A DNA stretch of 64,000 nucleotides from CAWAXW01 sp963786155 (GTDB lineage Bacteria; Actinomycetota; CADDZG01; WHSQ01): assembly GCA_963786155.1 (NCBI GenBank), contig CAWAXW010000006.1, positions 1,674,001-1,738,000 on the forward strand, given 5' to 3'. The position numbers and the translations under genes are program-made. The notes under the pieces are model-generated. The model saw nothing but the letters and a program-made list of their open reading frames with translations, made no database searches and had not been told where the DNA came from. Below, piece by piece: positions 42,646-51,850 of this stretch. Position 1 is the first letter of the stretch, and every line of letters begins with the position of its first letter.

Positions 42646-43332
42646 GTGCCGAACGACGCGGCAGAGGCGCTGGCTGCGGCTCCGTTCTTCGCCAGCGCAT
42701 CGCCTCGTGGGTTGGCGGAACTTGCCGAACGTACGAAGCTCGCGAGCTACAGGCAGGGCGACACCATCTTCAGCCAGGGCGACCCTTCGAGATCGGTCTT
42801 TCTCATCCAGAGCGGGGTCGTCGGTATCTCCGTTCCGGGCCCGGACGGGAGCCCCGTAACCCAAGCCACCCTGCGCGCGGGATCGCTCTTCGGCGAGCTG
42901 GGCGTTCTCGCCGGCCGGGCGCGCACTGCAGGCGCAGGCGCGTTCGAGGACTGCTCCTTATGGGAGATCGAGGGCGAAGCGTTCGTGGGCCTGTTCACCT
43001 CTCAGCCGGCGGTCGCTGTCGAGGTCGTGACGTCGCTAGCGCGCTACGTGCTCGATTCCGAGGGCGTGGCCGAGGACTTGCTCTTCCTCGATCTCAAGGG
43101 GCGTCTCGCCAAGAGGCTCTTGTTCCTGGCTGGAGTAAACGGCGACAACACCGAGGGCCCGGTCGCAGACATCGAGATCGAGCGCAGCGAGCTGGCTGCG
43201 CTCGCCGGCGGCACAAGGGATGCGGTCGAGCGCATACTCGACGGCTTCGAGAAGGAGGGCGTCATCAAGCAAGGTGCGGACAGCTCGATAACCCTCCTCC
43301 GCTTGAACGACCTCGCCGAACTTAGTCGATAA
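42646..43332 (+). CDS. Crp/Fnr-family transcriptional regulator
   Basis: From GTG 42646, 228 residues, three bases after the HD-GYP gene and so in the same operon. An N-terminal cNMP-type domain (FSQGDPSRSVFLIQSGVVGI, GSLFGELGVLAGRARTAGA) is followed by a winged helix of Crp type: LKGRLAKRLLFLAG, ERSELAALAGGTRDAVERIL and GFEKEGVIKQ. The arginine pattern of the phosphate cassette is RTAG, where cAMP-binding members read RSAT or RTA, so the ligand may or may not be cAMP. It overlaps the 3' end of the convergent ABC permease by 11 bases. Confidence 0.87.
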   Translation: MPNDAAEALAAAPFFASASPRGLAELAERTKLASYRQGDTIFSQGDPSRSVFLIQSGVVGISVPGPDGSPVTQATLRAGSLFGELGVLAGRARTAGAGAFEDCSLWEIEGEAFVGLFTSQPAVAVEVVTSLARYVLDSEGVAEDLLFLDLKGRLAKRLLFLAGVNGDNTEGPVADIEIERSELAALAGGTRDAVERILDGFEKEGVIKQGADSSITLLRLNDLAELSR

Positions 43333-44086
43333 CCCGCCGCATGGCTCGCCAGGCGAAGCCGATCAGCACAGCCGCCATCCCCGCGATCGCCACGAGGCCG
43401 GGCCAGGTGTGGGCCCAGGTCACTTCGCCGAGGAAGCCTTGGCGCGCCAATTGGAAGACGTAGGTGACTGGGTTGAACCGCGCGACGGTTTGAAGCCAAC
43501 CCGTCAACAACTCCAGCGGCATCTGGGCGGTTGAGAGGAAAACTGTTAGGAGCACGCCCATCTGCATGAGGGGTGCCGCCTGTTGGGTCTTGAAGCGCAG
43601 CGCCAGCAACAAAGCCCACGACCCTGCGACCAGGGAGAAGCCCAGGCATGCGGCGACGAGGGTCAGGGCCCCGAGCAAACCTCCATAGAAATGCGCGCCG
43701 GTGATAACCGCTATCGAAAGCATCAGCGTCGTCGGGATAAACGCCCGCAACACGGACGCGACCAGTGGCCCCGCCAACAGAGCGCCGCGCGGGGCGGGGC
43801 TTGATAGCAGCCGGTCGTAGAAACCCGATTCCAGATCTCGAGCGACACCCATACCCGTCGTGATCCCGGCGAAGGCGCTTCCCTGGACCGCGGTCATCGG
43901 GATGAACCAGTCCAGGATCTCGTCGGCGGGGAACCCGGGGAGCAGGACCAAACCCGAAAACGCGCCGGCGAACGCGATCGTCAAGAAGACGGGCATCACC
44001 ACGGAAGGAACGAACGTCGAGGGGATGCGCGGGATGAGCTTCAGACTTCGAGCCGCGATCCCTCCCGCGATATTGAGGGCCGACAT
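43322..44086 (-). CDS. ABC-2 type transporter permease (second permease)
   Basis: A 254-residue membrane protein with six hydrophobic segments and the DrrB-like motif SGFYDRLLSSPAPRGALLAGPL. NPVTYVFQLARQGFLG near the C-terminus is typical of the ABC2_membrane family. Its ATG overlaps the stop of the first permease by one base (TGATG). Together the two permeases and the ATPase at 44859-45833 form an exporter of the daunorubicin-resistance type. The substrate is unknown. Confidence 0.88.
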   Translation of the reverse strand: MSALNIAGGIAARSLKLIPRIPSTFVPSVVMPVFLTIAFAGAFSGLVLLPGFPADEILDWFIPMTAVQGSAFAGITTGMGVARDLESGFYDRLLSSPAPRGALLAGPLVASVLRAFIPTTLMLSIAVITGAHFYGGLLGALTLVAACLGFSLVAGSWALLLALRFKTQQAAPLMQMGVLLTVFLSTAQMPLELLTGWLQTVARFNPVTYVFQLARQGFLGEVTWAHTWPGLVAIAGMAAVLIGFAWRAMRRVID

Positions 44087-44862
44087 CAGTCCTTCGCCGC
44101 CAGACGGGATCTCAGCGCGAGGCCTGCGAGGGCGATACCCACCACGAACGTCCCCGCCGCAACCGCGGTTGCCTCCAGCCACTCGCGGAGGTCGAGTCCG
44201 ACGATCACGAGGTGACGAAGCCCCTCGACCAAGTAGGTGATCGGGTTGGCCGACGCGACATCAAGGAACCAACCACTCATCAACTCTCTCGGGAAGAACG
44301 CACCCGAAAGGAATAGGAACGCGAACAACATGGGGAAACTCCCCTGCACCGCCTCTGCAGATCCGGTCCGCAGCGCGAACGCGACCGCGATGCCCCCAAC
44401 CCCGGCCGCGAACACAGCCATCGTCACCGAGATCAACGCCATCGCGGCGAGTCCGCCCTCTATCGGCGTTCCCAGCAGGAGGACGATGGTGAGGTAGAGC
44501 CACGATTGGAAGAAGCCCATCGAAGTTGCGCCCGCCACCCGGCCAACCAGGATCGAGGTCCGGGAGACCGGAGATGCGACGAGGCGATCGAAGAAGCCCC
44601 CCTCGATGTCGGTCGCCATGTCGGCTCCCGATGCGACCGCCCCGAAGAGCGAGCCTTGGATGATCGTGGCCACCACGAGGAACTGCAGGAACGAGTCCAC
44701 AGGCGGGAAGCCGGGAATCTCGACCGACCGCCCCAGCGCGGCCGAGGTAAGGGCCATGAAGAGCAGCGGGAACAAGATCGCTGGAACCGAAGCCGTCGGT
44801 CGCCGAAGTGTGTTGGAAAGAGCGCGGCGACTGAGCGCGAGGTATGCGGCCGACGTGCTCAT
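44086..44862 (-). CDS. ABC-2 type transporter permease (first permease)
   Basis: A 258-residue six-segment protein with GGFFDRLVASPVSRTSILVGR and NPITYLVEGLRHLVI, both characteristic of DrrB-type permeases. It starts inside the last codons of the ATPase gene (four-base overlap), so translation is coupled. It is clearly related to the second permease; the exporter probably works as a heterodimer. Confidence 0.88.
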   Translation of the reverse strand: MSTSAAYLALSRRALSNTLRRPTASVPAILFPLLFMALTSAALGRSVEIPGFPPVDSFLQFLVVATIIQGSLFGAVASGADMATDIEGGFFDRLVASPVSRTSILVGRVAGATSMGFFQSWLYLTIVLLLGTPIEGGLAAMALISVTMAVFAAGVGGIAVAFALRTGSAEAVQGSFPMLFAFLFLSGAFFPRELMSGWFLDVASANPITYLVEGLRHLVIVGLDLREWLEATAVAAGTFVVGIALAGLALRSRLAAKD

Positions 44863-45833
44863 TCGATCACGGGTGTGGGGGTCGCGGCCCCCTCGAGGCG
44901 GCGGCCGGTCGCCTGTTGGAAGACGTCGTCGAGCGTCGGTGAGTGGAGCTCGAAACCTTCAGTGACGATCCCCGCCTCTTCCAGAGCCCGGGCGACCGCA
45001 CCCACCTGAGCCGCGCCTTCGGGCAATCGGATCGAGATGTAGCCCGTCGAGTCGGGAACGGACTTGCCGAACTCGAGCAGCGAGCCTTCTGCCGTCACCC
45101 GATCGACCCCCGGCGCGAGCGCGACGCGCAGTGTCGGGTCCCCCACCTGTGACTTCAGATGGGATGGCGTTCCCTGCGCAACGATCTTGCCGTCGTCGAT
45201 GATCGCGATGCGTCCGGCGAGCTGATCGGCTTCCTCCATGTACTGAGTCGTGAGGAAAACGGTCGTGCCCGACTCCGTGTTGAGCTTTCTGACCTCGTCC
45301 CACAGCGTTCTCCGAGAGTTGGGGTCTAGACCCGTGGTCGGCTCGTCGAGGAACAGAACCTCCGGTTCATGGACGAGAGCGAGGGCGAGATCGAGCCGCC
45401 GCCTCATCCCTCCGGAGTACGTACCGACCCGTCGATCGGCGGCGGCAGACAGCCCGACGAGCTCCAGAAGCTCGTCGCCCCTCCGCTTGGCCTCTGCCTT
45501 TGGGATGCCATGCAGGATCGCCTGGAGGTCCAAGAGCTCGCGACCCGACATGAGCGGATCGATCGCCGCGTCTTGCAACGCGACGCCGATCGCGCGCCTC
45601 ACCTCGTTCGGATTCCGTACGACATCGTGACCGGCCACGTAGGCACGGCCGGCCGTCGGCGTGAGCAGCGTGGTCAGCATCCGAACCGTGGTCGACTTGC
45701 CGGCGCCGTTCGGGCCGAGGAACCCGAAGACCTCCCCGGTCGCGACGGCAAGATCGACCCCCGCAACGGCTTCGATGTCTCCGAATCTGCGCACCAGACC
45801 CTCGGTGAGGATCGGCTGCTTGATCGCACCCAT
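44859..45833 (-). CDS. ABC transporter ATPase, DrrA (daunorubicin resistance) type
   Basis: A 324-residue ATPase from ATG 45833 (a GTG 15 bases upstream is the alternative). Walker A is GPNGAGKST, the signature YSGGMRRRLD, Walker B LFLDEPTTGLD, and the H-loop position reads LTTQYMEEAD, the DrrA-type variant. The C-terminal 90 residues form the extra domain of this subfamily (PTLDDVFQQATGR). It energises the two permeases below. Such exporters move lipids, antibiotics or glycolipid precursors; no gene for a specific product is nearby. Confidence 0.92.
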   Translation of the reverse strand: MGAIKQPILTEGLVRRFGDIEAVAGVDLAVATGEVFGFLGPNGAGKSTTVRMLTTLLTPTAGRAYVAGHDVVRNPNEVRRAIGVALQDAAIDPLMSGRELLDLQAILHGIPKAEAKRRGDELLELVGLSAAADRRVGTYSGGMRRRLDLALALVHEPEVLFLDEPTTGLDPNSRRTLWDEVRKLNTESGTTVFLTTQYMEEADQLAGRIAIIDDGKIVAQGTPSHLKSQVGDPTLRVALAPGVDRVTAEGSLLEFGKSVPDSTGYISIRLPEGAAQVGAVARALEEAGIVTEGFELHSPTLDDVFQQATGRRLEGAATPTPVIE

Positions 45834-45899
45834 GCCCTTCTCTAACACCTGCGGGAGCGAGGTGATTCGCGGGGTGGGCTCGGCCGGACCGCAGAATCC

Positions 45900-46652
45900 T
45901 CAGTCGAAGCGACCGCGGCTCGCCTTGGCGGCAACCAGCTTCTCGAGGAACTGCTCGTAAGTGAGCCCCTCGGGGACACCTGCCACCTTGGCGCGCAGAC
46001 GCGTGGCCAGGTCTTGAGCGAGCCGCGACCGGGCCTCTGGCACGAGCGACTCCCGGCGCTCGAGGAATCGCTTGACCGTGCCCGCTTCCTCTGTTGTGAC
46101 ACGACTGACGTCCCAATGCACGAGTTCGCCCGGTGCTTCGGGCGGCGCCTCGAAGACAGGCATCTTCGGGGCCTTCGCCTCCCTGATGACAAGTGTCCCG
46201 GCGGCGAGATCACCTAGTCGTTGATTGCGCCCGGACAGGAGGATGCTGACGACGCCGACCAGGTAGCCGCTTGGAAGAAAATCCACCACGCGCATCATGT
46301 TGCGGATCGCGCTCGCCTTGAACCCGATCGGGTGGCCCGTGTCTCGCACGACCTTGATCCCGGTAGCCCTCTTACCCGGGGTCTTGCCCGAGCCGAGCGT
46401 CTCGAATGCGACGTCGTAACCCCAGGTTGCGAAGAAGACGACCAGCGAGAACACCGCGACCCCGAGCGCCGGCCCGCTACCGTCCGAGACCAAGCCTCCG
46501 CCCGTGACCGCAAACGCGGCGGCGGTCACTAGGATGGCTTGCAGGATGGCATCGATCATCGCAGCGAGGAAACGTGAACCCAACCCGGCAAGGACGATGT
46601 CGAGGTCCACGCCCTCCGGAGTCGCGATAGTGACCCGATCCTCGTACCGCAT
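45900..46652 (-). CDS. RDD-family membrane protein
   Basis: A 250-residue protein with the RDD pattern: LGSRFLAAMIDAILQ (Arg-Asp), three membrane segments, and GKTPGKRATGIKVVRDTG. The C-terminal 80 residues are soluble and helical. It is divergent from the SpoIIM-like gene with three bases between the starts, as at the mycobacterial moxR2 locus. Function is unknown; RDD proteins have been linked to ion transport in a few cases. Confidence 0.82.
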   Translation of the reverse strand: MRYEDRVTIATPEGVDLDIVLAGLGSRFLAAMIDAILQAILVTAAAFAVTGGGLVSDGSGPALGVAVFSLVVFFATWGYDVAFETLGSGKTPGKRATGIKVVRDTGHPIGFKASAIRNMMRVVDFLPSGYLVGVVSILLSGRNQRLGDLAAGTLVIREAKAPKMPVFEAPPEAPGELVHWDVSRVTTEEAGTVKRFLERRESLVPEARSRLAQDLATRLRAKVAGVPEGLTYEQFLEKLVAAKASRGRFD

Positions 46653-46655
46653 CCG

Positions 46656-47621
46656 GTGAACCTAGAGCACTTCATCAGGCTGAGGCAGCCGGCTTGGGCC
46701 GAGCTCGATTCGTTGCTCGGGTCCGCGCGGCGTCGGCCTGAGCGGCTTGGTGCGTCCGGGGTCAGGAAGTTGGGGTCGCTTTATCGAGGTGCGATCGCCG
46801 ATCTCGCGCGGGCTCGGCGTAGTTGGCCGGGGGATCCGATCGTGGATCATCTCGAGAGGCTCGTGGCTCGGGCACACAGCGCCGTGTATCAGGCCGAGCC
46901 CCAACGCACGACGTTGACATCGTTTCTTACTCGCGAGTATTGGCGGTTGATCGCGGGGCGCCCGGTTCTGATCGCGATCGCCACGGTATTACTGCTTGCT
47001 CCCGCGATGTTGGCGGGTATTTGGGCCGTCAACGATCCGGGCAAGGCCGGTGGCCTCGTGCCCGAGGAGTACCAGGCCGTGACCCAGCCACGGACCGATG
47101 ATCAAAACCTCGATCTCAGCCTCGAGGCCGAGATCGGCTTCTCCACTGCGATCTTCACGAACAACGTGCGCGTCTCGTTCCTGGCGTTCGCCGGCGGGAT
47201 CTTGTTGGGGCTGGGCACCGCCGTCGTGCTGGTCTACAACGGGACGTTCTTCGGCGCGATCGCGGGTCTCGCGATCGGAGCCGGCAACGGGGGGCCATTT
47301 TTCGAACTGGTCAGCGCACACGGCGTTCTCGAACTGTCTTGCATCATCGTTACCGCCGCAGCAGGCCTTCGGATCGGCTGGGCTTTGATCGAGCCCGGGC
47401 GGCGGAAGCGCGTAGATGCTCTAGTCGCCGAAGGCAAAGATGCCGTCGCCATCGTGCTCGGTACCATCCCTTGGCTGGTGCTGGCCGGCTTGGTCGAAGG
47501 CTTCATAACGCCCCGCGGCATCGGACTGTTGCCCGCCGTCTCCTTCGGATGGGCGCTGGCGGGGATCTTCTGGGGTCTTGTTGCCTGGAGGGGGACGGCT
47601 GCAGTTACAAGCGAGCCATAG
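46656..47621 (+). CDS. SpoIIM-like (stage II sporulation protein M family) membrane protein
   Basis: A 321-residue protein. A soluble helical N-terminus (RQPAWAELDSLLGSARRR) precedes five or six membrane segments with NNVRVSFLAFAGGILLGLGT and ELVSAHGVLELSCIIV, both hallmarks of the SpoIIM/COG1300 family. In sporulating Firmicutes SpoIIM helps peptidoglycan hydrolysis. In actinobacteria the homologue sits in the moxR2-type locus and its role is not known. There is no other sign of sporulation here. It converges with the DUF58 gene, overlapping by 17 bases. Confidence 0.82.
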   Translation: MNLEHFIRLRQPAWAELDSLLGSARRRPERLGASGVRKLGSLYRGAIADLARARRSWPGDPIVDHLERLVARAHSAVYQAEPQRTTLTSFLTREYWRLIAGRPVLIAIATVLLLAPAMLAGIWAVNDPGKAGGLVPEEYQAVTQPRTDDQNLDLSLEAEIGFSTAIFTNNVRVSFLAFAGGILLGLGTAVVLVYNGTFFGAIAGLAIGAGNGGPFFELVSAHGVLELSCIIVTAAAGLRIGWALIEPGRRKRVDALVAEGKDAVAIVLGTIPWLVLAGLVEGFITPRGIGLLPAVSFGWALAGIFWGLVAWRGTAAVTSEP

Positions 47622-48859
47622 CCTTTGCCTGAAGGTATGCGGACACGCAAGCTACGCCGAGCCTGCCTGCCGATGCTTCAATCACCTGAGTTCCGGTGGA
47701 CGAGAGCGCGCGCACTGCTGCAGCGTGTGCGTCTAGAACGTCCAGAGCCGCTGCGGCCGCGAAGACATCCAGGGGCTTGTCCGGCGGGGTGGTCATCAAT
47801 GCGTCCAGATCGGGGTCGCGCACGCTTGCGACCGCGACGGCGTGGCGTCGAGCGAGGACTGGAAGCGCTTCCACCAATGGCCGAGCCGCGCCCTCTTCGA
47901 GTAGATCGGTGAAGACGATGATGAAGGATCGTTTAGAGCCGCCCACCATGCGAAAGGCGAGCTCGTAGTCGCTGTCGACACGCCGAGGTTCCAGATCGAA
48001 CAATGCGCGCACTATCGAGTCTCCGCCGCCGCGATGGGGGCGAACCGAACGCCGGATTCTCCGAGTCGAAGGCGGTCGCGCCACACCGGTCGCCGACGAC
48101 GTCGGCAACGAGCGCGATCGCAGTGACTGCGTCCATCGCAGCGTCGAGACGGGTCAGGTCGCCGATCGGGGCCCACATCAAGCGGCCGGTGTCGACCAAA
48201 CAGATGACGTCGCGATCCTGTTCGATCCTGTATTGATTGCTCATCGGGCGTCCGACCCTGCTGGTGGCCATCCAATTCACCTGGCGGATGTCGTCGTCGG
48301 GTAGGTAGTCACGGATCGACTCGAAGTCGGTTCCGAGCCCGAGGGGGCCGCGCGTCATCCGGCCCGCCTCTCGGAAACGCCCCCGACGTACCGCCAGTGC
48401 GATGCGCCGGGCGGCCGGAAGATCGGGATAGACCAGCAACTCGAAGTCATCGGCCGCCCGGTGGTACCAGCGGCCGAGACCCAAAGGCCCGTCACGCCTT
48501 ACCGCGACCCGGCCCAGCGTGTGCTTGCCGCGCCGCCGGGCTCGCAGCAGCGCCCGCAACCCGCCGTCGCCTTCCGCAGGGGTCACCGACACGTCCGGAG
48601 GTGCAGGTTGTCGAAGCCTGACCGTTCCGACAGCACCGGCGTGGTCCTCGATCTCGATCGCGAGGTCGACGTCATAACCCCGGGACACGATCCGCGGCAC
48701 TTCGCGGTGTACGAGGATCGGATCCCGGACGGCGAGTGCATCCCCTACGACCAGACCGACCAGCACCACAACCCCAACGGCCGTCAGCCACACGGGCAGC
48801 ATGAGTGCCGCCAGGGCGATCCCGGCCCCCACAAGAGCGGCCCGGGTGGTGGGGCTCAA
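47605..48859 (-). pseudogene. DUF58 domain protein, frameshifted
   Basis: A TTG start overlapping the moxR stop gives two membrane segments (ALVGAGIALAALMLPVWL, VVVLVGLVVGDALAV) and the DUF58 core: GTDFESIRDYLPDDDIRQVN and a VWA-like ICLVDTGRLM. Near 48055 the frame shifts. Removing one A from GAATCC joins AFDSE to the frame reading RRSVRPHRGGGDSIVRALF and FIIVFTDLLEEGAARPLVEA, giving 417 residues. DUF58 proteins work with MoxR ATPases, perhaps in metal insertion or complex assembly. The break is probably an assembly error. Confidence 0.8.
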
Positions 48860-49785
48860 CGGGGCACGGGGACCGAGCCCAAGGCGGCGCGCACTGCATC
48901 GTCGGGCCTATAGCGCTCGAGCTCCGCGTCCGGGTTCAGGATCAGACGGTGACGGAGGACGGGTGGAGCGACGCGCTCGACGTCGTCGGGCGTCACGAAG
49001 TCGCGTCCCTCCAGGCGGGCCGCGGCACGCGAGGCGGCCAGCAGATGAACCGCGGCGCGGGGGCTGGCTCCCAAAGCGACGCTCGGCAACGTTCGCGTGG
49101 CTCGGACGACAGCCACGATGTAGCCCTTGATCTCGTCTGCGACGGTCGTCGAATCGACCATCGAGCGCATGCTTCGCAACTGCTCCTCGGAGACGACGCG
49201 CTCGATCGAAGGAGCGGCTGCAGGTTGGACGCCGCGATGCGGCAGCTCGAGCATCGCCAGCTCGTCGGATTCCGGGGGGTACCCGATGTCGATCTTGAAC
49301 AAGAAGCGGTCCAGTTGGGCTTCCGGGAGCGGATAGGTGCCCTCGTATTCGATCGGGTTCTGGGTAGCGATCACGAGGAACGGCTCGGGCAACGGGTGGC
49401 TCTCGCCTTCAACCGTCACCTGACGTTCTTGCATGCCTTCGAGCAACGCCGACTGGGTCTTGGGCGGCGTTCGATTCACCTCGTCGGCAAGCACTACTTG
49501 GCTGAATATCGGCCCGGGTCGGAACGCGAGCGCATTCTCGCGGAGTGTCATGGTGCCCGTCACGTCCGAGGGGAGCATGTCCGGAGTGAACTGAAGCCGG
49601 CGGAAAGACAACCCCAAGGCGCGTGCGAGGGAGTTCGCAAGCAACGTCTTGGCTACTCCCGGGACGCCTTCGAGCAGCACGTGGCCTCCGACCGCGAGCG
49701 CAGAGACCAGCGCGTCGATGGCATCGTCGTTGCCCACGACCGCCTTGTGTACCTCGCGCGCGAGGGCGTCGCGGATCTCCCTCAT
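48856..49785 (-). CDS. MoxR-family AAA ATPase
   Basis: A 309-residue AAA+ ATPase. Walker A is EGVPGVAKT, Walker B VVLADEVNRTPPKTQSALLE, sensor 1 VIATQNPIEYEGTYPLPEAQLDRF, and the arginine finger region follows. These are MoxR signatures. MoxR proteins act as chaperones with VWA-domain partners; here the DUF58 protein downstream is the likely partner. Overlaps of four bases on each side indicate a tightly coupled operon. The order matches mycobacterial moxR2. Confidence 0.93.
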   Translation of the reverse strand: MREIRDALAREVHKAVVGNDDAIDALVSALAVGGHVLLEGVPGVAKTLLANSLARALGLSFRRLQFTPDMLPSDVTGTMTLRENALAFRPGPIFSQVVLADEVNRTPPKTQSALLEGMQERQVTVEGESHPLPEPFLVIATQNPIEYEGTYPLPEAQLDRFLFKIDIGYPPESDELAMLELPHRGVQPAAAPSIERVVSEEQLRSMRSMVDSTTVADEIKGYIVAVVRATRTLPSVALGASPRAAVHLLAASRAAARLEGRDFVTPDDVERVAPPVLRHRLILNPDAELERYRPDDAVRAALGSVPVPR

Positions 49786-50888
49786 CGAGTCCCTCTTACC
49801 TTCACCAGGGCACGGCCGGCCGCGAGGGCATCGTCGTCTGTTCGTATCCCCTCGAGGATGGCCCTCAACTCACTTTCGTCCAGCCCGGCGCCCACTCCGA
49901 CCCGTTTGATCGACTCGGCATCCGCGTCCGCCGGCAGTCCTCCACGGCGCGCGAGGCTATCGCGGACCGCGGAGCGAACGCCGGCTAGTGCATCGTCTCT
50001 TTGGCGGCTTCTCATCAGCGTCGTCGCCATGGCATCGACGAACACCTTGCGAGGGGGCGGGAGGTCACGCGTCTCGGGTTCCGGAGGGCCGAACCGGCGG
50101 CCGCGCGCAACCAGCCACATGATCGCCGCGATCCCGAGCGCCACGAACGCGGCGCGCCAGCGAAGGGGAATAGCCGTAAGGCCGGTCGCTTCGCCGAAGC
50201 CATGAACGCTCTCCACGAACACGACCGGTCGAGAATCCTCTCCGGCGATGCCAAGTGCGAATGCCGCGTTGTCGAAGTGACCGAGATAGCGGTTCTGCAG
50301 CACGCTCGTGTCGGCGATCATCACGACGGTCCCAAGCCCCGGGGTCGCGAGAAGTGCGGTCGCATCCCGCCCTCGTCCCATGATGGGCAGGGCGCCTCTG
50401 GGCTCGTCCCAGGAACCGACGCCGTTGGCGCCTACGATCGTCACTCCCGCGTTCTCGGGCACGGGCGCGATCGGTCGCTGTGCCGTAACCCCGGTCCCCG
50501 ACCAGCTCGGCGCGCGGCCCAGGGCAAGCTCGAGCCAGCGCTCTCCACTCGGGCCGGTGACGACCAGACGTCCGCCTTGCTCGACGAAATCACCCAGTGC
50601 CCTCGCTTGCTCCTCCTCCGCGGGGCCCGGGTCTGCGAGCACGACGGTCGTCGAAGGAGGCAGGCCCGTCTCTGCCAGCGAGCGGCGCAACTTGACCACC
50701 GGGCGGCCTTGTCGTCGAAGAAGCTCTTCGTAGCCCGCCAGCCCATCGTGTGCGGTGGCGAACGAGGAAGATGTCGGGCCCCCCGGACCGGGACCGAGCA
50801 CTTCGGCGGCGATCGCCAGGACGACGTTGACCAGGATGATCCCCGCAACGAGGAAGACCGCGACCTTCGTGGCACCCGAGCGAGCCAT
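49782..50888 (-). CDS. DUF4350 domain membrane protein
   Basis: A 368-residue protein from ATG 50888. An N-terminal membrane anchor (VAVFLVAGIILVNVVLAIAA) is followed by an extracellular DUF4350 domain (TAHDGLAGYEELLRRQGRPV, VLADPGPAEEEQARAL, GGRLVVTGP), a second membrane segment (AAFVALGIAAIMWLVARG) and a cytosolic tail. It is the standard neighbour of MoxR/DUF58 in actinobacteria. No activity is known. Confidence 0.8.
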   Translation of the reverse strand: MARSGATKVAVFLVAGIILVNVVLAIAAEVLGPGPGGPTSSSFATAHDGLAGYEELLRRQGRPVVKLRRSLAETGLPPSTTVVLADPGPAEEEQARALGDFVEQGGRLVVTGPSGERWLELALGRAPSWSGTGVTAQRPIAPVPENAGVTIVGANGVGSWDEPRGALPIMGRGRDATALLATPGLGTVVMIADTSVLQNRYLGHFDNAAFALGIAGEDSRPVVFVESVHGFGEATGLTAIPLRWRAAFVALGIAAIMWLVARGRRFGPPEPETRDLPPPRKVFVDAMATTLMRSRQRDDALAGVRSAVRDSLARRGGLPADADAESIKRVGVGAGLDESELRAILEGIRTDDDALAAGRALVKVRGTR

Positions 50889-51850
50889 CAGGCAGCCTCT
50901 TCCAGGACGCGGGGCCAACCCGTTCTCGCCGCGGCGACGTCCTCAGTTGTCGGCGGGCGGTGGCCGTACACGATCTCGTCGAACGAGCGCGCTAGGTCAG
51001 CGAATGTCGCCGATCGGATCCTGCGCGCTACCTGACCGCTGGTCAGCGAAGGTCTCCACGCGATCGCTTTGGCCGACGCGAGGCGCAGCAATCCCGCCTT
51101 GAACCGCAAACGAACTGCGGTCTCCAGGTCCCCCGACGTCTCGGCGGCCGCGGCGGCGCGCTCCAGGTCGTCGGGATCCTCCCGATCCTTACTAACTCGG
51201 CCCTGGGCGCGGCCTCCACTGCGGAGGCGTCTGCGACCGATAGCCCTCGCGAGCCCCACGATGGCGGCGACGCCCCCGACGACCAACAGGGCCCAAACGG
51301 TGGCGCGACCGCCGGGCAAGGTCTCGGCCAAGGAGTCGATCACATCCGTGATCGCTTCCCCCACGGGCTGCAGCCACTCGCCCAGCTGCCGAAAAACCCC
51401 TTTTAGTGGTTGGGGAACATCTGCGGGTTGGAACCGGTCCTGCTCGAGGATCGCGTTCGCCGCGCGGCGAGCCTCCAACGCATCCACCGAGGTGGTTCCT
51501 GTGCCCCCGGAAAGCAACGCGTGCAACCGTTGCTGTAGCTCCTCGCCGCCCACTCCCCGGAGCGCGCTCTCCATGTCGACCATCCGACCATCGACCGAGT
51601 CGACCATCCGAAGCTCATGGAGTGCGCGCGGGTCGCTCGTCGCCGCGCGCGCAAGTTCCTCCAGCTCGCCGGCGGAGACCTCGCTCACGGGTGCCTCGTC
51701 AGGTGACGTTTGCGCGTTCTGGCGAGTGAAAAGCAAGTCTCGCAAGGCCGCAGGGAGCGTGCGCACTGGAAGTGCGTGCACGACTGAGAACGCCGCGAGA
51801 CGCAGTCTTTTCGCCGCCAGAACGCCCCCAAATGTTGCCTGACGAGGCAC
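50888..51850 (-). CDS. DUF4129 domain membrane protein
   Basis: A 320-residue protein. One membrane segment (ATVWALLVVGGVAAIVGLARAI) separates an extracellular helical part from a cytosolic DUF4129 domain at the C-terminus (RFKAGLLRLASAKAIAWRPS, TFADLARSFDEIVYG). The GTG at 51850 coincides with a TAG in another frame (TAGTG), suggesting that the upstream gene may end there. Its role is unknown; it belongs to the moxR2-type operon. Confidence 0.72.
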   Translation of the reverse strand: MPRQATFGGVLAAKRLRLAAFSVVHALPVRTLPAALRDLLFTRQNAQTSPDEAPVSEVSAGELEELARAATSDPRALHELRMVDSVDGRMVDMESALRGVGGEELQQRLHALLSGGTGTTSVDALEARRAANAILEQDRFQPADVPQPLKGVFRQLGEWLQPVGEAITDVIDSLAETLPGGRATVWALLVVGGVAAIVGLARAIGRRRLRSGGRAQGRVSKDREDPDDLERAAAAAETSGDLETAVRLRFKAGLLRLASAKAIAWRPSLTSGQVARRIRSATFADLARSFDEIVYGHRPPTTEDVAAARTGWPRVLEEAA

